The notes below the pieces were generated by a model that did not search any database, had not been told where the DNA came from, and saw nothing but the letters and a program-made list of their open reading frames with translations. From an uncultured Pseudomonas sp. (GTDB lineage Bacteria > Pseudomonadota > Gammaproteobacteria > Pseudomonadales > Pseudomonadaceae), in assembly GCA_946886875.1 (NCBI GenBank), contig CAMPJN010000201.1, forward strand, positions 1 through 6,891: 6,891 nucleotides of DNA. The letters run 5' to 3'. The translations under genes were made by a program, and so were the position numbers. Below, piece after piece: positions 1 through 6,891 of the stretch. Numbering within the stretch: position 1 is the first letter of the stretch; each line of letters begins with the position of its first letter.

Positions 1-754
<754 letters not shown>

Positions 755-761
755 CTAGGTG

Positions 762-782
762 ACCTGCCGGAAAACGACAGGT
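762..782 (-). other. Stem-loop in the predicted dctP leader
   Basis: On the minus strand ACCTGTCG, loop TTTTC, then CGGCAGGT form an 8-bp stem (one G-U pair) with a 5-nt loop. It falls roughly 40-60 nt into the 154-nt leader predicted from the sigma-54 start. No T-run follows, so it is not an intrinsic terminator. It may stabilise the 5' end or be incidental. Confidence 0.4.
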
Positions 783-831
783 TCGCGTCGCTATGACGGA
801 CTGAAACTCGTTGAGTCGCCACAGGTACTAG

Positions 832-848
832 AGCAACCGGCATGCCAG
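832..848 (-). promoter_or_regulatory. Sigma-54 (-24/-12) promoter of dctP
   Basis: Minus strand CTGGCATGCCGGTTGCT against the consensus YTGGCACGRNNNTTGCW. All the key bases are present: the GG of the -24 element (845-846), the GC of the -12 element (833-834), and the correct 10-bp spacing between them. Mismatches are T for C and C for R. If C833 is -12, transcription starts near 821, leaving a leader of about 154 nt before dctP. The neighbouring DctD is a GAFTGA-bearing sigma-54 activator, and known dct transport promoters are RpoN-dependent, so the call fits its context. No competing TGGC-N-TTGC match was seen closer to the gene. Confidence 0.75.
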
Positions 849-915
849 GTCGTTGAAAAATGTCCGTTGGATGCTGCGCTGCCGCTTTGCGCCGGGGGCT
901 GGCCGATTGTCCAGC

Positions 916-932
916 GGCCCGCGGCGCGGGCC
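916..932 (-). repeat. GC-rich perfect inverted repeat downstream of dctD
   Basis: GGCCCGC and GCGGGCC separated by 3 nt give a perfect 7-bp GC stem. It lies between the upstream palindromes and the sigma-54 promoter. On the minus strand it is followed by GCTGGACAATC rather than a T-run, so it does not look like a classical terminator. It could still protect the 3' end of the dctBD message. Confidence 0.4.
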
Positions 933-956
933 TGTGATAGGGGGAATGGCGGTATT

Positions 957-972
957 TGGCGGGAACCCGCCA
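957..972. promoter_or_regulatory. Putative DctD enhancer site 1 (palindrome TGGCGG-N4-CCGCCA)
   Basis: TGGCGGGAACCCGCCA lies one base past the dctD stop codon. It shares all twelve outer bases (TGGCGG and CCGCCA around a 4-bp centre) with the palindrome at 989-1004. The two centres are 32 bp apart, close to three helical turns, so both sites present the same DNA face. Site 1 is centred about 143 bp upstream of the predicted sigma-54 start, within the usual enhancer range. A further TGGCGG half-site lies at 947-952. Binding by DctD is inferred from position and symmetry. Confidence 0.55.
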
Positions 973-973
973 G

Positions 974-2359
974 TTACTCGAATTCTTCTGGCGGAAAACC
1001 GCCAGTCTCGGCGAAGCTGAGGCCGTGCTTGCGCAGTTTGTCGTGCAAGGTTTTGCGCGGCACACCGAGGGCTTCGGCGAGGCTGCGCAGTGAGTTGTGC
1101 GAACGGCTCAGTTCGGCACTGATCAGGCTGCGCTCGTAGGCTTCGACCTGGGCGCTCAAACCGCTGGCCGCAGGGCTGGCCTCGACCTCTGGCGGCGTTT
1201 GCAGATCGAGGTCCAGATCCAGGCCCAGGGCGAAGCGTTCGGCGGCGTTCTGCAGTTCGCGCACATTGCCCGGCCAGCTATGGCGTAGCAGGGCGGCGCG
1301 TTGTTGCGGTTGCAGGGTGCGCGGGGCCAGGCCATGGCGGCTGCCGGCGGCCTCGGCGAAATGCTGGAACAGCAGCAGCGCATCCTCGCCGCGCTCGCGT
1401 AATGGCGGAATGCGCAGCGGCGCGACATTCAGCCGGTAATACAGGTCGGCGCGGAAGCGGCCCTGATCGGCGGCCTGACGCAGGTCTTCCTTGGTCGCGG
1501 CTATCACCCGGATATTCAGGGGGATCAACTGATTGCCGCCGAGCCGCTCGACCACCCGCTCCTGCAACATTCGCAGCAGCTTGACCTGTACTTCCAGGCT
1601 CATACTTTCGATTTCATCGAGGAACAGAGTGCCGCCGTTGGCGAATTCGAACTTGCCGATGCGGCGCTTCTGCGCGCCGGTAAAGGCGCCGGGTTCATGG
1701 CCGAACAGCTCGCTTTCCACCACCGATTCGGCCAGGGCGCCGGCGTTGATGGCGACGAAGGGGCCGTCGCGGCGGTTCGACAGGTCGTGCAGGGCACGGG
1801 CAACCACCTCTTTACCGGCCCCGGTTTCGCCGAGGATCAACACGTCGGCGCCGATACTGGCCAGGGCACCGATCTGCTCGCGCAGACGCAGCATCGCCGG
1901 CGACTGGCCGACCACGCGCGAGCTCAGTTGCTGACGGTCGGCCAGGGCCAGGCGCAGGTTGCGATTTTCCAGCACCAGGCGGCGTACGGTCAGGGCGCGG
2001 CGCACGCTGTCGAGCAGGTCTTCGCTGGCGAAGGGTTTTTCCAGAAAGTCATAGGCGCCGGCGCGCATCGCTTGCACCGCCAGGGGCACGTCGCCGTGGC
2101 CGGTGATCAACAGCACCGGCAGTTCCGGGTCCTGGGCGTGCAACTGCTCGAGCAATTGCAGGCCGTCGATGCCGGGCATGCGGATATCGCTGACTACCAC
2201 GCCGGGCCAGTCGTGGCCGATGCGCTCGGCCAGACCGCGGGCGTCGGCCAGGCTGGTGACTTTCAAGCCAGCCAGATCGAGGGTCTGGCTCAAGGCTTGG
2301 CGCAGGTGTGGATCGTCGTCGATCAACAGAACCTGGGTACGGGTGTCGAGGCTGGTCAT
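974..2359 (-). CDS. dctD: C4-dicarboxylate sigma-54 response regulator DctD
   Basis: NtrC-family response regulator of 461 residues, activating sigma-54 promoters for C4-dicarboxylate uptake on phosphorylation by DctB. The receiver domain covers about 7-125, with acidic pocket D14/D15/D16, phospho-acceptor D58 in SDIRMPG, switch T86 and K108. The AAA+ domain covers about 149-375: Walker A GETGAGKE (177-184), sigma-54 contact loop GAFTGA (224-229), Walker B GGTLFLDEI (242-250), arginine-finger region RFRADLYYRLN (301-311) and sensor II WPGNVREL (362-369). A Fis-type helix-turn-helix lies at about 420-447 (SLRSLAEALGVPRKTLHDKL). All catalytic elements are intact and the length is normal. The ATG at 2357-2359 overlaps the dctB stop in ATGA, with GGAGG at 2370-2374 10 nt upstream, implying translational coupling. 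Its last codons contain a palindrome that may be its own target site. Confidence 0.96.
   Translation of the reverse strand: MTSLDTRTQVLLIDDDPHLRQALSQTLDLAGLKVTSLADARGLAERIGHDWPGVVVSDIRMPGIDGLQLLEQLHAQDPELPVLLITGHGDVPLAVQAMRAGAYDFLEKPFASEDLLDSVRRALTVRRLVLENRNLRLALADRQQLSSRVVGQSPAMLRLREQIGALASIGADVLILGETGAGKEVVARALHDLSNRRDGPFVAINAGALAESVVESELFGHEPGAFTGAQKRRIGKFEFANGGTLFLDEIESMSLEVQVKLLRMLQERVVERLGGNQLIPLNIRVIAATKEDLRQAADQGRFRADLYYRLNVAPLRIPPLRERGEDALLLFQHFAEAAGSRHGLAPRTLQPQQRAALLRHSWPGNVRELQNAAERFALGLDLDLDLQTPPEVEASPAASGLSAQVEAYERSLISAELSRSHNSLRSLAEALGVPRKTLHDKLRKHGLSFAETGGFPPEEFE
988..1005. promoter_or_regulatory. Putative DctD enhancer site 2, inside the dctD 3' end
   Basis: CTGGCGGAAAACCGCCAG is a perfect palindrome with 7-bp arms around AAAA. 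Its inner 16 bp match site 1 at every position outside the 4-bp centre. It lies within the last codons of dctD (the stretch encoding TGGFPP), about 175 bp upstream of the predicted dctP start. The same bases would therefore serve as protein code and as an operator. The alternative, an RNA hairpin at the dctD 3' end, is less attractive because no T-run follows and because the sequence is repeated at helical phase. Confidence 0.55.
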
Positions 2360-4167
2360 ATCGGGTAATCCTCCGCCGTCTGGGCATTAACGGCGTGTTC
2401 GGCGGCGCGCAGACGTATGATCAACAGGGCGCCGCCGTCGGCGTGGTTGGCGAACAGCAATTCGCCGCCGAGGGCGCGCATCAGGGTATCGCAAATCGCC
2501 AGACCCAAACCCAGGCCCTGGGCGCTGGTCTTGGTGGTGAAGAAGGGTTCGCGGGCGCGTTGCAGCGCATCGGCGGAAAAGCCCGGGCCGTTGTCGCGCA
2601 GGTGCAGGTCGATGCCGCCGGCATGGCGTTCGGCGCTGAGCCAGATGCGCCGCGGCTGCGGCACTTCGGCGAGGGCGTCGAGGGCATTGGCCAGCAGGTT
2701 GCCGAGTACCTGACGCAGGCGGGTTTCCCCGGCCTGCACCCACAGCGTCGCCTCGGGCAGGTCGCGGATCAGTTCCACCTCCATGCCACGGCGGCGCTTG
2801 GCCAGCAGCGCCAGGGCATCGTCGATGGCCGGCTGCAGGGCCACGGTTTCCGGCGCATGTCGGTCGCGCCGGGCGAAGGCGCGTAGGTTGGCGATGATCG
2901 AGGCCATGCGTTCGGTCAGTTCGCTGATCAGTTTGAGGTTGCCGCGGGCGTCTTCGTTGCGCTGATGATCGAGCAATACCCCGGCGTTATCGGCATAGCT
3001 GCGGATCGCCGCCAGGGGCTGGTTGAGCTCGTGGCTGATGCTCGCGCTCATGGTGCCCAGGGCCGACAGTTTGCTGGCCTGCACCAGCTCGTCCTGGGCC
3101 TGCACCAGCTCCTGCTGGGCATGTTCGCGTTCGAGCACTTCCTGTTTCAGCCGGCTGTTGAGCAGTTCCAGATCCTGGGTGCGTTCCTGTACCCGTCGCT
3201 CCAGATGCTGGCGCGCGCGGGCATCCAGCGCGATACGCTCGAGGTAATGGCGGCGCCGCTGCATCAGCAGGCCGAGCAGCAGCATCAGCAGCAGCAACAC
3301 GCCGGTGCCGGCCGCCACGGCGGTGCGCACCGGGCGGTCGATCAGGCTGCGCGGGGCGAGGATACTGACCGACCAACCGACCTCCGGGAGCTCGCGCTGC
3401 TGACGGATCCAGTTTTCCTCGTCGAGCTGCAAGGGCGGCGGCGACAGGGTCTGGTAGGGCCGGTTGGCGGCAATCGCGGCGCGCTCGGCGGCGTCCAGCT
3501 GGCGGCTGGCGGTAAAGCGCCAGGCACTGTTGGAGGTGAGTATCACCACGCCGTTGGCGTCGGTAACCAGCAGTTGTTCAGGCGTGTTGCCCCAGAGCGT
3601 TTCGGTGTGGTCCAGGTCGACTTTGACCACCAGTACGCCGAGGCTGTGGTCGCCGTTGCGTACCGCTGCGGCGAAGTAATAACCGCGTTTGCCCGAGGTG
3701 GTGCCGAGGCCGAAGAAGCGCCCCGGGCGACCGGCGATGGCCTCGCTAAAGTAGGGGCGAAAGGCGAAATTGCGGTCGACGAAGGAGTCCTCCTGATTCC
3801 AGTTGGAAGCCGCCAGCGTGTTGCCCGCGGGGTCCATCAGGTAGATCACATCGGCGCCGGTCTGCGCACGCACGCGGTCGAGCAGACGGTTGGCGTTATC
3901 CACCACGCGGCCATTGTCCGGCTTTGCCAGCGCGCTGCGTACCGCTGGCAGGTCGCCAAGAATTTGCGGCAGCACTTCGTAGCGGCCGAGGGTGCCGATC
4001 AGGTTGGCGACATAGAGGTCGAGGGTCTGGCGGTTCTGTTCGATCAGCACGCCGCTGTAGTAGCGCTCGGCGAGTTGCTGCAGCGGCCATAGCAATGGAG
4101 CTAGCAGCAGCGTCAGCAGGATCAGGTTGCGCCAACGTGGGCGGCGCGGGTGGGGCAGCGAGGGCAT
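2356..4167 (-). CDS. dctB: C4-dicarboxylate sensor histidine kinase DctB
   Basis: Membrane sensor kinase of 603 residues that detects periplasmic C4-dicarboxylates and phosphorylates DctD. Domains in order: basic cytoplasmic N-terminus; first membrane helix about 14-30 (NLILLTLLLAPLLWPL); periplasmic double-Cache sensor about 34-275, with the DctB-like stretch RNFAFRPYFSEAI (132-144) and FFGLGTTSGKRGYYFAAAV (151-169); second membrane helix about 287-302; a charged coiled coil about 305-365; HisKA with the phosphorylated H379 in SISHELNQPL; then the ATPase domain with N box (N490, N494), G1 box DNGPG (525-529), F box EPFFTTK (540-546) and G2 GLGLGL (551-556). Every kinase motif is intact. The ATG at 4165-4167 is preceded by a C-rich stretch without a good Shine-Dalgarno, yet no better in-frame start is visible close upstream. 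Its stop overlaps the dctD start by 4 bp, forming a dctBD operon. It is divergent from the chemoreceptor gene. Confidence 0.95.
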   Translation of the reverse strand: MPSLPHPRRPRWRNLILLTLLLAPLLWPLQQLAERYYSGVLIEQNRQTLDLYVANLIGTLGRYEVLPQILGDLPAVRSALAKPDNGRVVDNANRLLDRVRAQTGADVIYLMDPAGNTLAASNWNQEDSFVDRNFAFRPYFSEAIAGRPGRFFGLGTTSGKRGYYFAAAVRNGDHSLGVLVVKVDLDHTETLWGNTPEQLLVTDANGVVILTSNSAWRFTASRQLDAAERAAIAANRPYQTLSPPPLQLDEENWIRQQRELPEVGWSVSILAPRSLIDRPVRTAVAAGTGVLLLLMLLLGLLMQRRRHYLERIALDARARQHLERRVQERTQDLELLNSRLKQEVLEREHAQQELVQAQDELVQASKLSALGTMSASISHELNQPLAAIRSYADNAGVLLDHQRNEDARGNLKLISELTERMASIIANLRAFARRDRHAPETVALQPAIDDALALLAKRRRGMEVELIRDLPEATLWVQAGETRLRQVLGNLLANALDALAEVPQPRRIWLSAERHAGGIDLHLRDNGPGFSADALQRAREPFFTTKTSAQGLGLGLAICDTLMRALGGELLFANHADGGALLIIRLRAAEHAVNAQTAEDYPI

Positions 4168-4451
4168 GAGGGGGCTCGTGATTAAGGCGCTCGGCAGATT
4201 CTATGCAATAACCGGGCAAATCATCCGATATAGGCAATACTGCAAGGATAGTAGCCTCGGCGAGTGAGTTGCTGCGTACGCACAGTAGCCCCATCCGATT
4301 GACAGCCTGTTAGGCGCCGCGACCTCTGTATGCGTACGAAACCCGGCCCGCCGGTCGGCGTCTGCTGTGACGCGGCAGTGCTCGACCTCCCGCTCAAATC
4401 AATTGCGCCCTGCATGGACGGCCTGCGCTTGTTGGTCCTTGGAGGTGACTT
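4168..4451. other. Divergent intergenic region between dctB and the chemoreceptor gene
   Basis: 284 bp that must contain the promoters for dctB (leftward) and the chemoreceptor (rightward). On the minus strand TAGAAT at 4198-4203 is a fair -10 for dctB, but no matching -35 is evident. On the plus strand a consensus-like TTGACA lies at 4299-4304 with only a poor -10 near 4322-4327. No FliA-type (GCCGATAA) or sigma-54-type promoter is convincing. The motif TGCGTACG occurs at 4273-4280 (within the palindrome TGCGTACGCA, 4273-4282) and at 4331-4338. The TGGCGG-N4-CCGCCA palindrome found near dctP is absent here, consistent with dctBD not being controlled through the same sites. Confidence 0.5.
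4441..4445 (+). promoter_or_regulatory. Strong Shine-Dalgarno of the chemoreceptor gene
   Basis: GGAGG lies 6 nt upstream of the ATG at 4452-4454. It fixes the start, which also places the first membrane helix at the expected N-terminal position. Confidence 0.8.
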
Positions 4452-6077
4452 ATGTTGACCCAACTGACCGTGCGTACGCGGCTGCTGTTTTTAGCGGTAC
4501 TGCCTTTGCTCGTGCTGATCGTGGTAATCGCCATGGCGTTGACCAATGCCAGCCGCCTGAATCGAAGTTTCGATGAGCTGTTCGTCGACCGTATGCAGCC
4601 GATCAGCCAGCTCAAGCTGGTGTCCGATGCCTACGCCGTGGCGATGGTCGATGCGCTGCATAAATACCGTGCCGGCGTTTTCGACGCGGCCCGTTTGCGT
4701 AAGGAATTCGCCGATGCCCGCGAGCGCGGTGACCAGGCCTGGTCGGCCTTCACCGCGACCAACCTGACCGATGACGAGAAGGACCGGGTCGAGCGCACCA
4801 AGCGGCATTTGCTGCAGGTGCAGCAATTGGCGGAGCAATATCTGGGGCAGATCGATAACGGTCAGTTGCTGGCCGCCGAGGCCAATGGCTTCAATCGCAC
4901 GCTGTATGACACCTTCGACCCTCTGGGCGGCGAGTTGAGCGATCTGATCAGCCTGCAACTTAGCGAGGGCGAGAAGCTCGGCGCGCAGACGGCGAGCCAG
5001 TATCAATTGATCAGAAGCACCTTTATCGCTATCGGCACCGTTGCCTTGCTGTTGGTACTGGCCGCGGCGTTATTGATCAGTCTGTCGATCATTCGCCCGC
5101 TGTCGGCGTTGTGCGCGGTGATCAGCTCGGTTCAGGAGTCTTCGAATCTGACCCTGCGCGCCGATGTCGCCGGCCGGGATGAGGTGGCGGATACGGCGCG
5201 GGCATTCAACGCCTTGCTCGGCCACCTGCAGGAGTTGATTCGGCATTTGTCCGGCGCTGCCGCTCAATTGGCCACGGCATCGGAGGAAATGAGCGCCATC
5301 AGCACCCAGGTTAGCCAGGCCGCGGCGGCTCAGGGCGATCAAACCAATATGGTCGCCACCGCTGTCCACCAAATGAGCGTGGCGGTGCAGGAGGTCGCGC
5401 AGAATGCGCTGAGTACGGCGCAAACGGCTACCGACGCCAACCATGAGGCGCGCCAGGGCAGTCAATTGGTGCAATCCAACCTCCAGGCGATTCAAGGCTT
5501 GTCGCTATCGGTGGAGAAGGCTGGCGAGGTGATCGATGCCTTGCACAGTCAGAGCGACGAAATCAGCAAGGTGTTGGGGGTGATTCAAAGCATCGCCGAG
5601 CAGACCAATTTGCTCGCGCTGAATGCGGCGATCGAAGCGGCGAGGGCCGGTGACGCCGGGCGTGGCTTTGCCGTGGTGGCCGATGAGGTGCGTAGCCTGG
5701 CGAGCAACACGCAGAAAGCCACGGAGTCGATTCGCGGCATGATAGATGCGCTGCAAAGCGGCGCACGCAGTGCGGTCAACGCCATGCAGAGCTCGCGCGA
5801 GCAGGCGCAAAACAGCGTCAGCCATGCCCGCGAGGCCGGCGAAGTGCTCGCCCATATCGCCCATGCCATCGAAGGCATCGCCGATGGCAATGCGCAGATA
5901 TCCACAGCCACCGAAGAGCAGACCTCGGTGGCCGGCGAAATCAGCCAGAACATCAGCAGCCTTAACGACAGCATCGGCGAGGTGGTCAACGGTGCCGAGC
6001 AAAGCTCGGTCGCCAGCCGCGATCTGGCCAAGCTGGCCAGCGAACTGCAACAGCAGGTCCAGCGCTTTAGGGCCTAG
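4452..6077 (+). CDS. Methyl-accepting chemotaxis protein
   Basis: Transmembrane chemoreceptor of 541 residues, normal for the family, which would signal to CheW/CheA to steer swimming. It has a short cytoplasmic start, membrane helix about 11-30 ([20 protein letters not shown]), a helical periplasmic sensor about 31-188 resembling the four-helix-bundle type, a second membrane helix about 191-213, and a HAMP linker about 214-267 with the typical IIRPLSAL start. The cytoplasmic coiled-coil signalling domain covers about 270-540, with hairpin tip [20 protein letters not shown] (381-400) followed by [15 protein letters not shown], which is highly conserved. No C-terminal NWETF-like CheR tether is present. 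The gene is divergent from dctB and convergent with rmlD. A C4-dicarboxylate ligand is conceivable from the neighbours but nothing in the sensor domain proves it. Confidence 0.93.
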   Translation: MLTQLTVRTRLLFLAVLPLLVLIVVIAMALTNASRLNRSFDELFVDRMQPISQLKLVSDAYAVAMVDALHKYRAGVFDAARLRKEFADARERGDQAWSAFTATNLTDDEKDRVERTKRHLLQVQQLAEQYLGQIDNGQLLAAEANGFNRTLYDTFDPLGGELSDLISLQLSEGEKLGAQTASQYQLIRSTFIAIGTVALLLVLAAALLISLSIIRPLSALCAVISSVQESSNLTLRADVAGRDEVADTARAFNALLGHLQELIRHLSGAAAQLATASEEMSAISTQVSQAAAAQGDQTNMVATAVHQMSVAVQEVAQNALSTAQTATDANHEARQGSQLVQSNLQAIQGLSLSVEKAGEVIDALHSQSDEISKVLGVIQSIAEQTNLLALNAAIEAARAGDAGRGFAVVADEVRSLASNTQKATESIRGMIDALQSGARSAVNAMQSSREQAQNSVSHAREAGEVLAHIAHAIEGIADGNAQISTATEEQTSVAGEISQNISSLNDSIGEVVNGAEQSSVASRDLAKLASELQQQVQRFRA

Positions 6078-6087
6078 GGCTTAGGGC
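6067..6087 (+). repeat. Tandem heptamer (TTAGGGC, CTAGGGC, TTAGGGC) at the convergent gene junction
   Basis: Three consecutive 7-bp units, TTAGGGC at 6067-6073, CTAGGGC at 6074-6080 and TTAGGGC at 6081-6087, cover the last codons of both converging genes. The middle unit holds CTAG (6074-6077), which is the TAG stop of the chemoreceptor on the plus strand and the TAG stop of rmlD on the minus strand. No bidirectional terminator hairpin is visible around it. Confidence 0.7.
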
Positions 6088-6891
6088 TTTCGGCGAGACA
6101 ATCGGCTAGCGCCTGTTGCCATGTAGGTAACTGAATGGCCCACTCACGCTGCAGGCGCGAACAGTCCAGGCGCGAATTGAGCGGGCGTTGGGCTGGCGTC
6201 GGGTAGCCGCTGCTGGGAATCGGTGTTGGCTCGCAGGCATGTTTGCCCTGGCCGCGCAGCTGCTCGGCGATAGCGCTGGCGAAACCGAACCAGCTGGTTT
6301 CACCCAGGCCGGTCAGGTGATAGATGCCCCAGGGGCCAGGGCGACCGGCGCGCCAATGTTCGATCAACTGGCCGGTGGCCTGGGCGATGCTGCCGGCCCA
6401 GGTCGGCGCGCCAATCTGGTCGGCGACCACGTTGAGGTTGTCGCGCTCCTGTAGCAGGCGCTGCATGCTCAGGAGGAAATTACTGCCGTGCAGCGAATAG
6501 ACCCAGCTGGTGCGCAGGATCAGGTGGGTGCCGCCGATCGCCTGAATCGCCTGCTCGCCAGCCAGCTTGCTGCGCCCATAGACGTTCAGCGGGTTGGGCG
6601 CGTCCTGCTCGGTATAAGGCGTGGGCTTGCTGCCGTCGAATACGTAATCGGTGGAGTAGTGGATCAGCGGTACGCCCAGCTCGGCGGCGCGCTCGGCGAG
6701 AATGCCGGGCGCCTCCGCGTTGATTGCAAAGGCCAACGCCGGCTCGCTCTCGGCGCGGTCGACAGCAGTATAAGCGGCGGCATTGATGATCAAATCCGGC
6801 TGCAGCGTTTGCAATTGCCGGCGCAGCTGCTCAGGCTGGCTGAGGTCCAGCTGCGCCCGGCCGAACACGCTCAGTTCGGCCTGTTGCCCGA
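6074..6891 (-). CDS. rmlD: dTDP-4-dehydrorhamnose reductase RmlD, N-terminus cut by window edge
   Basis: Last enzyme of dTDP-L-rhamnose synthesis. It reduces dTDP-4-dehydro-L-rhamnose with NAD(P)H in the cytoplasm and so supplies rhamnose for LPS core, O antigen and rhamnolipids. 272 codons are visible; the first roughly 20-30 residues, with the glycine-rich Rossmann motif, lie off the right edge. An in-frame GTG at 6866-6868 is not taken as the start because coding sequence continues upstream to the edge. Numbered from the first visible codon, features are LDLSQPE early on, [17 protein letters not shown] (31-47), the catalytic Ser/Thr region STDYVFDG (79-86), and the SDR catalytic pair Y104 and K108 in [19 protein letters not shown] and the APTWAGSIA region follow. 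The stop shares a CTAG with the chemoreceptor stop. rmlB would be expected upstream, beyond the edge. Confidence 0.93.
   Translation of the reverse strand, partial: GQQAELSVFGRAQLDLSQPEQLRRQLQTLQPDLIINAAAYTAVDRAESEPALAFAINAEAPGILAERAAELGVPLIHYSTDYVFDGSKPTPYTEQDAPNPLNVYGRSKLAGEQAIQAIGGTHLILRTSWVYSLHGSNFLLSMQRLLQERDNLNVVADQIGAPTWAGSIAQATGQLIEHWRAGRPGPWGIYHLTGLGETSWFGFASAIAEQLRGQGKHACEPTPIPSSGYPTPAQRPLNSRLDCSRLQREWAIQLPTWQQALADCLAESPKP

Noticed and set aside
850..880. IHF-binding site between the enhancer palindromes and the sigma-54 promoter
   Set aside because: The nearest candidate (minus strand CATCCAACGGACATT) needs an inserted base to fit WATCAANNNNTTR, so support is insufficient.
957..972. 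Possible intrinsic terminator of dctBD
   Set aside because: The stem is GC-rich, but its loop is only 2-4 nt and it is followed on the minus strand by AAATACC rather than a T-run. The identical outer sequence at 989-1004 in helical phase fits protein-binding sites better.
2965..4092. 375-codon plus-strand open frame opposite dctB
   Set aside because: The composition is the mirror of the DctB codons (rich in Gln, Ala, Val, Gly, His). There is no domain and no ribosome-binding site, and DctB on the other strand is unmistakable.
4299..4327. Sigma-70 promoter for the chemoreceptor (TTGACA at 4299-4304)
   Set aside because: The -35 is perfect, but the hexamer at 17-bp spacing (ACCTCT) is a poor -10 and TGTAT at wider spacing does not fit, so it is not listed as a separate promoter.
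5505..6050. 181-codon minus-strand open frame inside the chemoreceptor gene
   Set aside because: It is a shadow of the highly conserved signalling-domain codons with no independent support.
6067..6087. Telomere-like TTAGGG repeat
   Set aside because: The repeat unit is 7 bp with one variant copy and only three units in a bacterial gene junction. The resemblance to the eukaryotic telomere hexamer is coincidental.
6866..6868. GTG as the rmlD start codon
   Set aside because: The frame stays open to the window edge with plausible coding residues. The family needs an N-terminal Rossmann glycine motif that would lie further upstream, so this GTG is an internal valine.

Overview
The window looks like Pseudomonas (or a very close gammaproteobacterial relative). 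It is GC-rich with strong codon bias. It carries a DctB/DctD two-component system beside a DctP-type TRAP binding protein, a Pseudomonas-like chemoreceptor, and a dTDP-rhamnose gene at the edge. In Pseudomonas aeruginosa, as I recall, rml genes sit directly next to dctBD and dctPQM, so the neighbourhood itself supports the assignment.

Layout, left to right: (1) 1-667, minus strand: the N-terminal 222 residues of a DctP-type C4-dicarboxylate binding protein, running off the left edge. (2) 668-973: a 306-bp gap holding the dctP regulatory region. It has a good sigma-54 (-24/-12) promoter at 832-848, a hairpin and A-rich leader downstream, and a pair of near-identical palindromes upstream, one of which lies inside the 3' end of dctD. 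(3) 974-2359 and 2356-4167, minus strand: dctD and dctB, overlapping by 4 bp. (4) 4168-4451: a divergent intergenic region. (5) 4452-6077, plus strand: a methyl-accepting chemotaxis protein. (6) 6074-6891, minus strand: rmlD (dTDP-4-dehydrorhamnose reductase), lacking its N-terminus at the right edge. It converges on the chemoreceptor gene so tightly that the two stop codons share one CTAG.

How the genes work together: DctB senses external C4-dicarboxylates through a periplasmic domain and phosphorylates DctD. DctD is a sigma-54 activator (GAFTGA loop present) and should switch on the dctP transport operon from the sigma-54 promoter. The paired palindromes about 145 and 175 bp upstream of the predicted start are the natural candidates for its enhancer sites. 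The chemoreceptor is transcribed divergently from dctB, and its ligand cannot be read from sequence. rmlD belongs to rhamnose/LPS biosynthesis and is functionally separate.

I found no CRISPR array, tRNA, rRNA, transposase or phage gene, and no sign of a wholly new system. The most worthwhile signals are regulatory: the dctP promoter/enhancer architecture, a triple TGCGTACG motif around the chemoreceptor start, and the tandem-heptamer stop-codon junction.
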